From positions 1-16,355 of the forward strand of contig JBBKVQ010000339.1 in NCBI GenBank assembly GCA_037968515.1: 16,355 nt of DNA, given 5' to 3'. Both the position numbers and the translations under genes were made by a program. Positions 6,501 to 13,369 of this stretch are shown here, in pieces. The stretch is from JBFFMO01 sp037968515. GTDB lineage: Bacteria; Myxococcota_A; Bradymonadia; Bradymonadales; Bradymonadaceae. The first letter of the stretch is position 1, and each line of letters opens with the position of its first letter. The notes below the pieces were generated by a model that had not been told where the DNA came from, did not search any database, and saw nothing but the letters and a program-made list of their open reading frames with translations.

Positions 6501-9058
6501 TGACCGCAAGCGCCGATAACGGAAACGGCGTGCCGAGTCAGGCGTCGTCGACCTTCACAGTGGACACCATCGCCCCCGCCATTGCCATCACCGACCCTTC
6601 CGACGGCGAGTTTGTGGGCGACGCGAACCCGCCCATCACCGGAACTTCCGATCCGAATTTGACCGTGAACATCGTCATCGATGGTGTGGCCGTGGGATCA
6701 ACCGTGGCAGACAGCAACGGCGACTGGAGCTTTACGCCCACAGCTGCGTTGACCGAGGGCGCCCACGTCATCACCGCAACGGTTTCAGACCCCGCGGGAA
6801 ACACCGCGTCAGATCTCGTCAATATCGTGGTTGATTTGACGCCTCCTACCGTGACTCTGACCACCCCCGCCGACGGCACAACGACTGGCGACACCACGCC
6901 AAATATCAGCGGCAGCACTGAACCAGGTGCGAGCGTAGAGGTCGCGGTCGATGGCACCGTGATTGGAACGGCAATTGCCGATGTGAACGGGATTTGGCGG
7001 CTTGTGGCGGCGGTCTTAGCGGACGGCCCTCATACAGCGACAGCAGTTGCTACTGATCGTGCTGGCAATATCAGCGCACCGGCGACTTCGACATTTAATG
7101 TGGATTCAAACCTTCTGTTTGTCACAATCGACTCACCCACCGATGGCGCAACGACTTCCGAGACCACACCAACGATTGCAGGCACTTCGAAGCCCAATGC
7201 CATGGTCGAAATCGTGGTCGACGGCACGCCCGTTGGAACGACCACGGCAGATGCCAATGGTGATTTTTCGTTCATGCTCCCCAATGATTTGAGCGAAGGC
7301 CCACATATCATCACGGCTTCCGTGATGGACAACGGCATCACGGCCAACGACGAAGTGACCATTAATGTCGATCTGACACCTCCGCCTCTCACGGTCATCG
7401 AGCCGATTGATGGCTTGGTTACGAGCAATTCATCTCCGACGATCTCGGGCGAAACAGACCCGTTTACCACCGTGATTATTGAGCTGCCCGACGGCACCAT
7501 CATCACCTTAATCTCGGACGCCACTGGTGCATTTACCTACACACCGATCGACCCGATTGGTGAAGGCCCAGTGATCATCGTGGTGACGGCCGTCGACCCT
7601 GCAGGCAACGAAACCACCGAGATCGTAAACATCACGATCGATACGATTTCCCCCGCTCTCGACATCACCTACCCCGACGACAACGGCTATATCGCTGACG
7701 GTGCGGTGACGTTTACGGGAACCTCAGATCCCCTGGCGATGGTGACGGTGATTTTGGATGGCGTGACGATTGGAACGACCACCGCCGACGCCAACGGAAA
7801 CTGGAGCCTTCCGGCGCCGACCCCACTCGCAGATGGCGTCCATAATGTAGTCGCTCAAACCAGTGATGCAGCCGGAAACCTGACTCAGGCCGAGGCCGAC
7901 TTTATCGTCGATTCTCGCGCTCCAGATTTGACGATCACGGCTCCGGTTCAAGGCGCATTTGTGGCCCTCGGCGTCACGTCGGTCTCGGGCATCACCGATC
8001 CTGGTCTTGTCGTGACCGTCACGATTGATGGCCAGCTGATTGGCACCGCTACCGCGGATGCGAATGGTATGTGGAGCTTGGAAGCAAACGGGCTGGCCCT
8101 TGGGCGCCACACAGTATTGGCGACCACCTCCAACGCGGCAGGAGTGCCAGCGACCGACGAAGTCGACTTTATCGTGGGCTCACCCGTCGTGATTTTGCAG
8201 CCAGCCAACGGTGGCGTGACTGTGGACTCGACTCCGACCGTGTCGGGAACCGCCAACCCTGGCGATATCGTGGTCATCTTTGTGGACGGCGTTCGGGTCG
8301 GTGAAACGACGGCCGATGCCAACGGCGCATGGACGTTCGAGTTGACTGACGCACTCGCCAACGGAGAGCACACGATTCTTGCCGACAACGGCACGACGTC
8401 GGCCCAAACGACCTTCACCGTGGCCACGAACGGCGGCATCGTCACCATCACCTCGCCGACAGACGGCGGTTTCATCCCGACTTCGACGCCTACCATCACA
8501 GGCACGGCGACTCCGGGCCAAGTGGTCGAAATCTTCATCGACGGCGTGAAAGTGGGCGAAACCACCGCCAACGCCGATGGAATCTGGACGTTCACGCCTA
8601 CCGAGGCCCTTGCGGAAGGCGAACATGTGATCGAAGCGCGTGTCCCCGGAAACACGACTCAGATTGTCGTGACCGTTGACACGACTGCCCCAACGCTGAC
8701 CGTGACCAGCCCCACGCAAGGCGCAGTGATAGGTACGGACGTCACAGTGACCGGTACTTCCGAGCCCGGGGCAGTCATCGAAATCTTCGTCGATGGCGAA
8801 AAAGTCGGTGAGACGGTCGCCGACGAAAACGGCGACTGGTCCTACGATTTGACCGGACTTGGCGAGGGAAGCCATGTCATCACCGTCCGTGCGACGGATG
8901 CCGCCGGAAACGCGGTCGAAGAACAAGTCACGGTTACGGTTGGTTCCGCCACTTCGCTTAACTACGAGGTTGCAGGCGGTTGTTCATCAGGCGGCGCGAT
9001 TCCGAGCCTGTTGATCTTTGGTGTGCTCGGGCTGCTGCGACGCCGTCGACAGGCGTGA
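3551..9058 (+). CDS. Giant secreted Ig-repeat surface protein with DUF11-like and calcium-binding-like regions and C-terminal sorting tail
   Basis: An 1835-residue probable adhesin or stalk protein. ATG 3551 is preferred over the in-frame ATG at 3521 because it has a ribosome site (AAAGG) and leaves a classic signal peptide: MNAKLTSLLLSIITLVAVEASA, cleaved before Glu23. Order of parts: a beta-rich N-terminal domain (about 23-350) with the AGLYWSGN signature often found ahead of DUF11 domains, and Cys pairs likely to form disulfides; a DUF11-like domain (about 355-505); an Asp/Asn-rich thrombospondin-3-like stretch without cysteines (523-728); 12 Ig-like repeats (731-1798); and a tail with GGC (Cys1811), a hydrophobic segment ending FGVLGLL, then RRRRQA. 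That Cys-helix-basic architecture matches MYXO-CTERM/JDVT-CTERM sorting signals, which are removed by intramembrane proteases leaving a Cys-anchored protein. No catalytic domain was seen. The ligand is unknown. Confidence 0.9.
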   Translation: MNAKLTSLLLSIITLVAVEASAERNPAQVYNDVLRGNFARTGNSIMTCDRTRETAAKCNDVELLAGVSAINNNNTYTTWIDIDGVVDLDGIGTTDDTYNSSRGTIAGLPATAQIEWAGLYWSGNTRNTGTRTATAPAAQPISQIQFKTPNTPYVAVTGDWCDAIGDRYQCFSDVTGLINANGTYGIANLKANSGQDDYVGGWELLIAYRDDAQRLRSLSVFDGHLQYNATTPRTFTFNGFLTPLAGPIQAFVTTSVSEGDAGSRDDATFKSQTQLLPRTLSQDLGNGTISFLGANVVTRSPAFRNTLGHDIDTFDVSTDMRNGDRSAVLFLPASTGEVNDWHKTDFAVDVYFPNVFATKTVVDLNGGSVVRGDTLRYTVTVRNDATALDAAIKVVAVDALPSGLDYVPGSIRLITTVLGGPANGVKTDVPADDIADYSAGSRTLTVRLGQGATATAGGKLIVGATTSFSFDAKVNASANGQIANVAIVQHEGETLAQQFVRPVAAPTDNPVTPAYDETIVTVSDDTDGDGLGDETDTDDDNDGITDIIEGGGVDPSADDDNDGIPNYRDPSRAGFLDTNNDGVDDRFDADLDGIPNHLDLDSDGDGLFDVDEHGGAAFDADNNGQIDSSIDLNLNGLADVVDGAIPNVMPLPGQDTDMDMTANFLDVDDDGDGIPTLQERLDVAIHGAGDLDNIPAWLDTDSDDDMILDADETLDIDVDGIPDYLDPSTRFLTAPVNGSTTNSNRPSTAGTVSTGASVLVEYVNAAGTVVATRTVNVNNGNGNWQTAPTVDLPDGTYTVRATATDSTGNSAVDSVTVTVDTVAPTLVISTPTQGQTVPTGIITGTTEPNAVVTVTFDPTSATPQVVTVTADAAGNWSAAPTSALADGAHSASAIATDAAGNQSPTRTRDFVIVSGTPVVINTPANGSLSNDSTPALSGTALPNTTVTLVLDAGTATEQTVVVTSNGAGAWFVFSPTLAEGPHTLTASADNGNGVPSQASSTFTVDTIAPAIAITDPSDGEFVGDANPPITGTSDPNLTVNIVIDGVAVGSTVADSNGDWSFTPTAALTEGAHVITATVSDPAGNTASDLVNIVVDLTPPTVTLTTPADGTTTGDTTPNISGSTEPGASVEVAVDGTVIGTAIADVNGIWRLVAAVLADGPHTATAVATDRAGNISAPATSTFNVDSNLLFVTIDSPTDGATTSETTPTIAGTSKPNAMVEIVVDGTPVGTTTADANGDFSFMLPNDLSEGPHIITASVMDNGITANDEVTINVDLTPPPLTVIEPIDGLVTSNSSPTISGETDPFTTVIIELPDGTIITLISDATGAFTYTPIDPIGEGPVIIVVTAVDPAGNETTEIVNITIDTISPALDITYPDDNGYIADGAVTFTGTSDPLAMVTVILDGVTIGTTTADANGNWSLPAPTPLADGVHNVVAQTSDAAGNLTQAEADFIVDSRAPDLTITAPVQGAFVALGVTSVSGITDPGLVVTVTIDGQLIGTATADANGMWSLEANGLALGRHTVLATTSNAAGVPATDEVDFIVGSPVVILQPANGGVTVDSTPTVSGTANPGDIVVIFVDGVRVGETTADANGAWTFELTDALANGEHTILADNGTTSAQTTFTVATNGGIVTITSPTDGGFIPTSTPTITGTATPGQVVEIFIDGVKVGETTANADGIWTFTPTEALAEGEHVIEARVPGNTTQIVVTVDTTAPTLTVTSPTQGAVIGTDVTVTGTSEPGAVIEIFVDGEKVGETVADENGDWSYDLTGLGEGSHVITVRATDAAGNAVEEQVTVTVGSATSLNYEVAGGCSSGGAIPSLLIFGVLGLLRRRRQA
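5119..5735 (+). repeat. Cys-free thrombospondin type 3-like Asp-rich calcium-binding region (inside giant surface protein)
   Basis: This segment encodes repeated DxDxDG-type loops (DTDGDGLGDE, DDDNDGITD, DDDNDGIPN, DLDGIPN, DSDGDGLFD, DDDGDGIP, DVDGIPDYLD). Such loops bind calcium in thrombospondin type 3 and related repeats. It sits as a linker between the DUF11-like domain and the Ig repeats and has no cysteines, unlike the repeats of the lipoprotein at 9271. Calcium binding is inferred from motif only. Confidence 0.75.
5741..8950 (+). repeat. Twelve tandem bacterial Ig-like domain repeats (inside giant surface protein)
   Basis: By eye there are 12 units of about 83-95 residues. Each follows the same plan: an opening such as APTLTVTSPTQG, a TPTISGT-like strand, a (I/V)xVDGxxVGTTTADANGxW segment, an LAEGxHxI strand, and an ATDAAGN turn leading to TVTVDTT. 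The pattern matches Ig-like modules of large bacterial adhesins. Units 1-3 and 7 are the most divergent. The DNA is not identical between units: the TADANG motif uses different codons in each, so these are not recent duplications. Confidence 0.85.
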
Positions 9059-9062
9059 TTTC

Positions 9063-9138
9063 TGTCTTCGGTCCGCGTGGCTCCAGCCGCGCTGCGATTC
9101 TGTGCCCGGTCCGCGTGGCTCCAGCCGCGCTGCGATTC
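9063..9138 (+). repeat. 38-base tandem direct repeat, two copies, in the intergenic region
   Basis: Two adjacent 38-base units (9063-9100 and 9101-9138) share a perfect 32-base core at 9069-9100 and 9107-9138. They begin five bases after the stop of the giant gene. Each core carries GCGTGGCTC (9075-9083 and 9113-9121) and the small dyad GGCTCCAGCC. An inverted copy of the nine-mer, GAGCCACGC, is at 9196-9204, and GCGTGGC recurs at 9244-9250. It may be an intergenic repeat family or a transcript-end element; its role is unknown. Confidence 0.85.
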
Positions 9139-9186
9139 GGCATCCTGCCGACATTACGCACTTCCGATAACCGAAAACCGACAACC

Positions 9187-9214
9187 GCAGGCACTGAGCC
9201 ACGCCTGTGCCTGC
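9187..9214 (+). terminator. Perfect 8-bp hairpin between giant protein and operon; possible terminator or regulatory stem
   Basis: GCAGGCAC (9187-9194) is the exact reverse complement of GTGCCTGC (9207-9214), with a 12-base loop. It could end the giant gene's transcript, but no T-run follows on the plus strand, so it is not a classical intrinsic terminator. It could equally be a leader structure for the next gene. The neighbouring segment 9166-9187 is a short AACCGA-type repetition of no clear function. Confidence 0.35.
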
Positions 9215-9258
9215 TTCCATCCGAGATCATTTCCACGTAAGATGCGTGGCAGACTTTG

Positions 9259-9263
9259 TAGGA
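9259..9263 (+). promoter_or_regulatory. Ribosome binding site deciding the start of the repeat lipoprotein
   Basis: TAGGA lies seven bases before ATG 9271. This favours 9271 over the in-frame TTG at 9265, which the site would nearly touch. Just upstream, CCACG (9233-9237) and CGTGG (9245-9249) form a short inverted repeat around TAAGAT (9238-9243), a weak -10-like hexamer without a good -35. Confidence 0.55.
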
Positions 9264-9270
9264 ATTGCGC

Positions 9271-10866
9271 ATGAAGATTTCATTGGTTCGGGTGGCGGTC
9301 GTTTTTGCGGCGTTGTTGGTGGCATCGGGCTGTAAGCCTAGCTTCACGGACACAAAGTGTTCGACGGCGAGCGATTGCTTTGTTGGCGAGGCCTGTGTCG
9401 GCGGCACGTGCATGAGCGACCCCGGCACGGATGCAGAGTCCGACGCCGAAATCGACACCAATAATATGACCGATGCCGGTGATGACACTTCCGACGCCTC
9501 GGATGCCGCGCTTGATACCGATGCGGACGGCGTCGCTGACGATGTCGATAATTGCCCCGACATCGCAAACCCCAATCAGGCCGATCTTGATGCCGACGAT
9601 ATCGGCGACGCGTGTGATTCCGACCGCGACGGGGACACCATCGAAAACGATGTCGATAACTGCCCCGACCTGCCCAACCTTGACCAGCTCGACGCAAATA
9701 ATAACGGCAAAGGCGACGCCTGTGACATGGATTTCGACTCGGACGGCATCGACGACCTCGATGATAATTGTCCGGGCATCGCAAACCCCAATCAGGAAGA
9801 CGCCGACAACGATGGCGACGGCGATGCGTGCGATGTTGACCTGGATAACGACGGTATCGACGACGATGCAGATAACTGCGTAGACGTGGCCAATCCTGAC
9901 CAGCTCGACCTAGATATGGACGATATCGGCGACCTGTGTGACAGCGATATAGACGGCGACGGCGTAGTCAACACGACCGATAATTGTCCAATCGTCCCCA
10001 ATCCCGGCCAAGAAGATACCAACGCCAATGGCGTAGGCGATATCTGCGATAATGATAACGACGCTGACGGCATCACCAACGCTAATGACAACTGTCCCGA
10101 TGTCGCCAACCCCGGTCAGGAAGACACGGATCTCGATGGATTTGGTGAGGCCTGTGACAACTGTCCAGGCCTGACGAATTCGCTGCAAACCGACATGGAC
10201 AATGATGGTGTCGGCGATTCCTGCGACAACTGTGTCGAGATTGCAAACCCTGCACAACTCGACGACGACGGCGACCTGTTGGGCGACGTGTGTGACAACT
10301 GCGTCAACGATTTTAACCCCAATCAGAGCAACTTGGACGGTGACGCTGCCGGCGACGAATGTGACCCAGATCTGGACGGCGACACGATTGCTAACCTCGT
10401 CGACAACTGCCTTTTCACGGCCAATGTCAACCAGCTCGATTCAGATTCGGATGGATTCGGGAATGCCTGCGATAACTGTGTCGGAATCTCGAACGCCGAC
10501 CAGATGGACCAGGACGACGACAACGTCGGCGACGTGTGTGACAACTGCCTCGCTGTCGAAAATACCAACCAAACCGATTCCGACACAGACTTGATTGGAA
10601 ACGCCTGCGATAACTGCCCAGCATTGGCAAACTTCGGGCAAGAAGATTTGGACAATGACCTGATTGGAGACGTCTGCGATCCAGACATCGACGGAGACGG
10701 CTTCTTAAATGGGGCCGACTTCTGCCCTCGCTTGGCCACCGCGACCAATGTCGACACCGATTCCGACACCGTCGGAAACGAGTGCGATAACTGCCCGATC
10801 GATGCCAACACATCGCAGATTGACACCGACATGGATGGTATCGGTGATGCCTGTGACCCGAATTGA
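9271..10866 (+). CDS. Lipoprotein built of 15 thrombospondin type 3-like repeats
   Basis: A 531-residue predicted outer-membrane or surface lipoprotein. The signal peptide MKISLVRVAVVFAALLVASGC ends in a lipobox (ASGC, lipidated Cys21). A small Cys-rich knot follows (Cys30, 36, 42, 47; C-x5-C-x5-C-x4-C), of a sort often placed after the lipobox in myxobacterial lipoproteins. An acidic D/S/T linker runs to about residue 85. The rest is 15 units of the DNCPxxxNPxQxDxDxDGxGDxCD type, with Asp loops expected to bind calcium and Cys pairs expected to be oxidised. The protein stops exactly at the end of a repeat (GDACDPN), with no further domain. It probably forms a rigid calcium-stabilised rod, though its partner is unknown. 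Its TGA overlaps the TTG start of the SixA-like gene. Confidence 0.92.
   Translation: MKISLVRVAVVFAALLVASGCKPSFTDTKCSTASDCFVGEACVGGTCMSDPGTDAESDAEIDTNNMTDAGDDTSDASDAALDTDADGVADDVDNCPDIANPNQADLDADDIGDACDSDRDGDTIENDVDNCPDLPNLDQLDANNNGKGDACDMDFDSDGIDDLDDNCPGIANPNQEDADNDGDGDACDVDLDNDGIDDDADNCVDVANPDQLDLDMDDIGDLCDSDIDGDGVVNTTDNCPIVPNPGQEDTNANGVGDICDNDNDADGITNANDNCPDVANPGQEDTDLDGFGEACDNCPGLTNSLQTDMDNDGVGDSCDNCVEIANPAQLDDDGDLLGDVCDNCVNDFNPNQSNLDGDAAGDECDPDLDGDTIANLVDNCLFTANVNQLDSDSDGFGNACDNCVGISNADQMDQDDDNVGDVCDNCLAVENTNQTDSDTDLIGNACDNCPALANFGQEDLDNDLIGDVCDPDIDGDGFLNGADFCPRLATATNVDTDSDTVGNECDNCPIDANTSQIDTDMDGIGDACDPN
9547..10860 (+). repeat. Fifteen Cys-containing thrombospondin type 3-like repeats (inside lipoprotein)
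   Basis: Fifteen DNC-type starts were counted by eye; the fourteenth is the variant DFCPRLATATN. Unit length alternates because some carry an extra DxDxDGI loop and others go straight from GDxCD to the next NC. The units at the C-terminal end are mostly the short form. This alternation is normal in thrombospondin type 3 arrays. Confidence 0.85.
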
Positions 10867-11399
10867 GCGATTTTGAACTGCTACTGATTCGCCACGGTGT
10901 GGCCGAAGAATGGGCGCCGGGCGGTGACTCCGAACGTTCATTAACCGAAGACGGCAAACTTCAGATTGAGGCGTCGTCAGTCGGTTTGACACGACTGGGT
11001 CTATCCATCGACTTCGCCATTTGCAGTCCGTTTCTTCGCGCCCGGCAGACCGCGGAAGTGCATTGTGCACGTCTCGGTGGCGCTGCAGAAACTTGGGCAG
11101 GCCTTACGCCTTCATCCCCAGCGTCAGCAACCCGAGACGAGATTCTGCAACGCGGAAAACTCCTGGCACCCGACCAGACGATGGCGGTTTTTGGGCATAA
11201 TCCCAACATCACCTCGGTTATTTCTTTGCTCGTTGCTGGGCACGGGGCTGCGATGTTCAACGTGCGCCCCGGTGACGTAGCGCATCTACTGATTCCCTCG
11301 TCCATGCCTTTTGTGCGCGGCGAAAATCCTCCGCGAGCGATCGTGCTGGGATTTTATCCCTGCAAATACCTGGAGCGACTCGGAGCATCCCTGACTTGA
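10863..11399 (+). CDS. sixA: SixA-like histidine phosphatase family protein
   Basis: A 178-residue cytoplasmic phosphatase of the histidine phosphatase (phosphoglycerate mutase-like) superfamily, close to SixA, which removes phosphate from phosphohistidine on signalling or PTS proteins. Seen in the sequence: LLLIRHG with catalytic H11, the SPFLRARQTAE segment typical of the family, and FGHNPNI with the second histidine H112. It is slightly longer than E. coli SixA. The start is TTG, overlapping the TGA of the lipoprotein gene as TTGA. No strong ribosome site is seen, so translation is probably coupled. The overlap at both ends ties it to two lipoproteins, an uncommon context for SixA. The substrate here is unknown; a small-molecule phosphatase role is also possible. 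Confidence 0.88.
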   Translation: MSDFELLLIRHGVAEEWAPGGDSERSLTEDGKLQIEASSVGLTRLGLSIDFAICSPFLRARQTAEVHCARLGGAAETWAGLTPSSPASATRDEILQRGKLLAPDQTMAVFGHNPNITSVISLLVAGHGAAMFNVRPGDVAHLLIPSSMPFVRGENPPRAIVLGFYPCKYLERLGASLT

Positions 11400-13357
11400 A
11401 GAAAATCGCCTTTTTGACTGTGTTCTTGAGCTGCCACCTGATGGGGGCCTGTTCAACGACACCAACAACCAAGCCAGAGATATCGGCGGTTGCGGTCCAG
11501 CCGGGCGCCGATCGGTGGAGTGGCGATTCTCTCTACCTCCCAGCCAGTTCTCCGATCGTCCTCAGCGCTCGCCCTCAAGCGCTTCTGCGCGGGCTCGTGG
11601 AGCTCGCCGAATGGGCGGCTGATGCCGACCTTTACGCGGATAAAACACGGCCAGAATTTCCGCCCCTATTCCTGCTGAAACAAATATTGGGCGACGATAT
11701 TGCCCAAACCGACACGTGGGCGCGCTACGGGTTCGACACAAATCGGCCAGTTTACATGGGTGTCGCCGCCTCTTCCGCAGACAGCGTGCGTTATCTGCAC
11801 GAACTAGAGGGCGCACTTGCGGCCAAAATAGGCGCGGGAACCACTCCGTTATTGGACGCCTTATCCGCGGATACGCGCGCTCCGGGCCTGCACGCCGAAG
11901 TGCTGCGCCGAACTGCCGGATTGAAACCGTTTACCTCAGGCCGAGTTGTCGTGCCCGCGATAGACCCGGGATTGCTGGTTGATTTTATCGGCCGTCACGC
12001 AGTCACCTTTGGCTGGGCTCGTGTTTCCGTCGAAAATGCCAAACCCCTCAAAATGGGCCTGCTTGGCCGCGCATACATTCATCCCGACCCCGAACTGCCC
12101 GCGTTTGCCATGCGCGTTGTTAACGATGTGGTGCTCGTTGACGGCGTGATGTTGGGGCCATCGCAGTTTTCGAACATCGCAAACGAGTGGGAACAAGCCC
12201 AGCTGTTGGCTTTAAAAACCTGGCTCGCCAGCCCAAAATCGGCAGCGGGTCGGCCAGTCGCGCCGCGAATCATCCAGGACGCCGATCTGTCGATAGGTTT
12301 GGACACGCTCGAAACCTCGAAACTCGTTCGCCTGCGGGGCTTTCAGCGGAATCTGCAGCTTGTGTCCCGGGTCGACGCCAGAAAACGCGACGACATGTTG
12401 CTCTTCGGACTTCGTGAAACGTTGATGAGCGCCCTTGCGTGGGAACTCAGGGCCGATGAGCTACCCGGCGTCGCCTACAGCCTGACCGTGGGCGAGGTGG
12501 ACTCGGCGGAGGCGCTGGAGTTTGAGATGACGATGTTTACGTCTCCAACAGCCGATCGGGTTTCGGTATCGCCGTCGACAACGGGCCTGAATGTTCGCGA
12601 CCGCGGACTTTCCGCGTCACTTAGCCTCGCGCCATTTAATGAAGACGAGTGGAAGAAGCTGGTGAGCATCGACGACCCGGCTCAAACCCTTGATATCCTT
12701 GATGCTGGAGACGGAGACCCCGTTCTTTTTGCGATGGCTTTGCCGCGATTGATTACGGTAATTTTGGGGAATTTGGTCAGCGCCGGGGCAAACTCACTGA
12801 ATCCGATCTCCGAAATTGTGAACTCTGTTCCAAACCTAGATCGCGTCGAGTTTGCGTGGGTCGGAGACACCATCGACGTGCAGCGACGGTTGGTGCTTTT
12901 GGCAACATTTCTACCGGGAGTCTCCGAGGGCGATCGTGTTGCCGCGTCGGCACACCTCGCCACCTTTGCAGCCTCGCTAGCAGGGTACGAACGAAATCAG
13001 GAACCACTGTGGATTGGCGAGACGCCCAGCCCTATCGGCTTGTTGGGTGCGCCTGGATACGCCGTCATGGGCGAAAATTACGTGTTTTTTGGCGTGGGCC
13101 TGGACGCCGAGGAGCTCGAGCACGAGCGCGCCGCTCTGATTGCACAATCTGGAGAATATGCGGTGTATTTCAGGGCCGAGCCTGCCACGTGGATTCCGAT
13201 GCTTTCGCAGTACCCCATTCAATCTCTGATGAGATTCGATGGTGCCACGCTCGCGCAGCGCTTGGGGCCCGTTGAAATCACGATGGCACCCGAGCTCGAA
13301 GGTAAGACGCAAAGCCTCAGGTGGAGAATCCAGTGGAAGCGTCCTCCGCGACTGTAG
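11396..13357 (+). CDS. Large lipoprotein of unknown function (653 residues)
   Basis: The N-terminus MKKIAFLTVFLSCHLMGAC is a lipoprotein signal peptide with lipobox MGAC and lipidated Cys19. The mature part begins with a short Thr/Pro-rich stretch, then a mixed alpha/beta sequence with no recognised domain. An early LPASSPIVLSARPQ segment recalls secreted proteins of the DUF3352 kind, but the resemblance is weak. There is no C-terminal membrane helix. TTG at 11396 is the start because it places the signal peptide at the N-terminus, has GGAG at 11382-11385, and overlaps the upstream TGA as TTGA. It is predicted to be membrane-anchored in the periplasm or at the surface. Function is unknown; its place in the operon suggests it works with the repeat lipoprotein or the small membrane proteins downstream. 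Confidence 0.85.
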   Translation: MKKIAFLTVFLSCHLMGACSTTPTTKPEISAVAVQPGADRWSGDSLYLPASSPIVLSARPQALLRGLVELAEWAADADLYADKTRPEFPPLFLLKQILGDDIAQTDTWARYGFDTNRPVYMGVAASSADSVRYLHELEGALAAKIGAGTTPLLDALSADTRAPGLHAEVLRRTAGLKPFTSGRVVVPAIDPGLLVDFIGRHAVTFGWARVSVENAKPLKMGLLGRAYIHPDPELPAFAMRVVNDVVLVDGVMLGPSQFSNIANEWEQAQLLALKTWLASPKSAAGRPVAPRIIQDADLSIGLDTLETSKLVRLRGFQRNLQLVSRVDARKRDDMLLFGLRETLMSALAWELRADELPGVAYSLTVGEVDSAEALEFEMTMFTSPTADRVSVSPSTTGLNVRDRGLSASLSLAPFNEDEWKKLVSIDDPAQTLDILDAGDGDPVLFAMALPRLITVILGNLVSAGANSLNPISEIVNSVPNLDRVEFAWVGDTIDVQRRLVLLATFLPGVSEGDRVAASAHLATFAASLAGYERNQEPLWIGETPSPIGLLGAPGYAVMGENYVFFGVGLDAEELEHERAALIAQSGEYAVYFRAEPATWIPMLSQYPIQSLMRFDGATLAQRLGPVEITMAPELEGKTQSLRWRIQWKRPPRL

Positions 13358-13369
13358 TACGCTCGGCGC

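Noticed and set aside
7030..8926. Long minus-strand reading frames of 164-248 codons opposite the Ig repeats
   Set aside because: They mirror the repeat periodicity of the plus-strand gene and have no ribosome sites or recognisable domains.
5741..8950. Recent gene-internal duplication of Ig units
   Set aside because: Units share residues but not codons in the conserved TADANG segment, so there is no sign of recent copying.
9063..9138. CRISPR array
   Set aside because: There are only two repeat copies, separated by six bases, with no spacer-length intervals and no cas genes.
8958..9575. Minus-strand frame of 205 codons across the intergenic region and lipoprotein start
   Set aside because: It runs antisense to a well-supported lipoprotein start, is Ser/Ala-rich and has no recognisable domain.
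9344..10832. Reading frames on both strands inside the thrombospondin type 3 repeats
   Set aside because: They are repeat shadows; the plus-strand lipoprotein frame alone has a signal peptide and family motifs.
10323..10832. Possible fused frameshifted gene within the lipoprotein repeats
   Set aside because: The plus frame is continuous from 9271 to the stop with intact repeats; no frameshift is needed.
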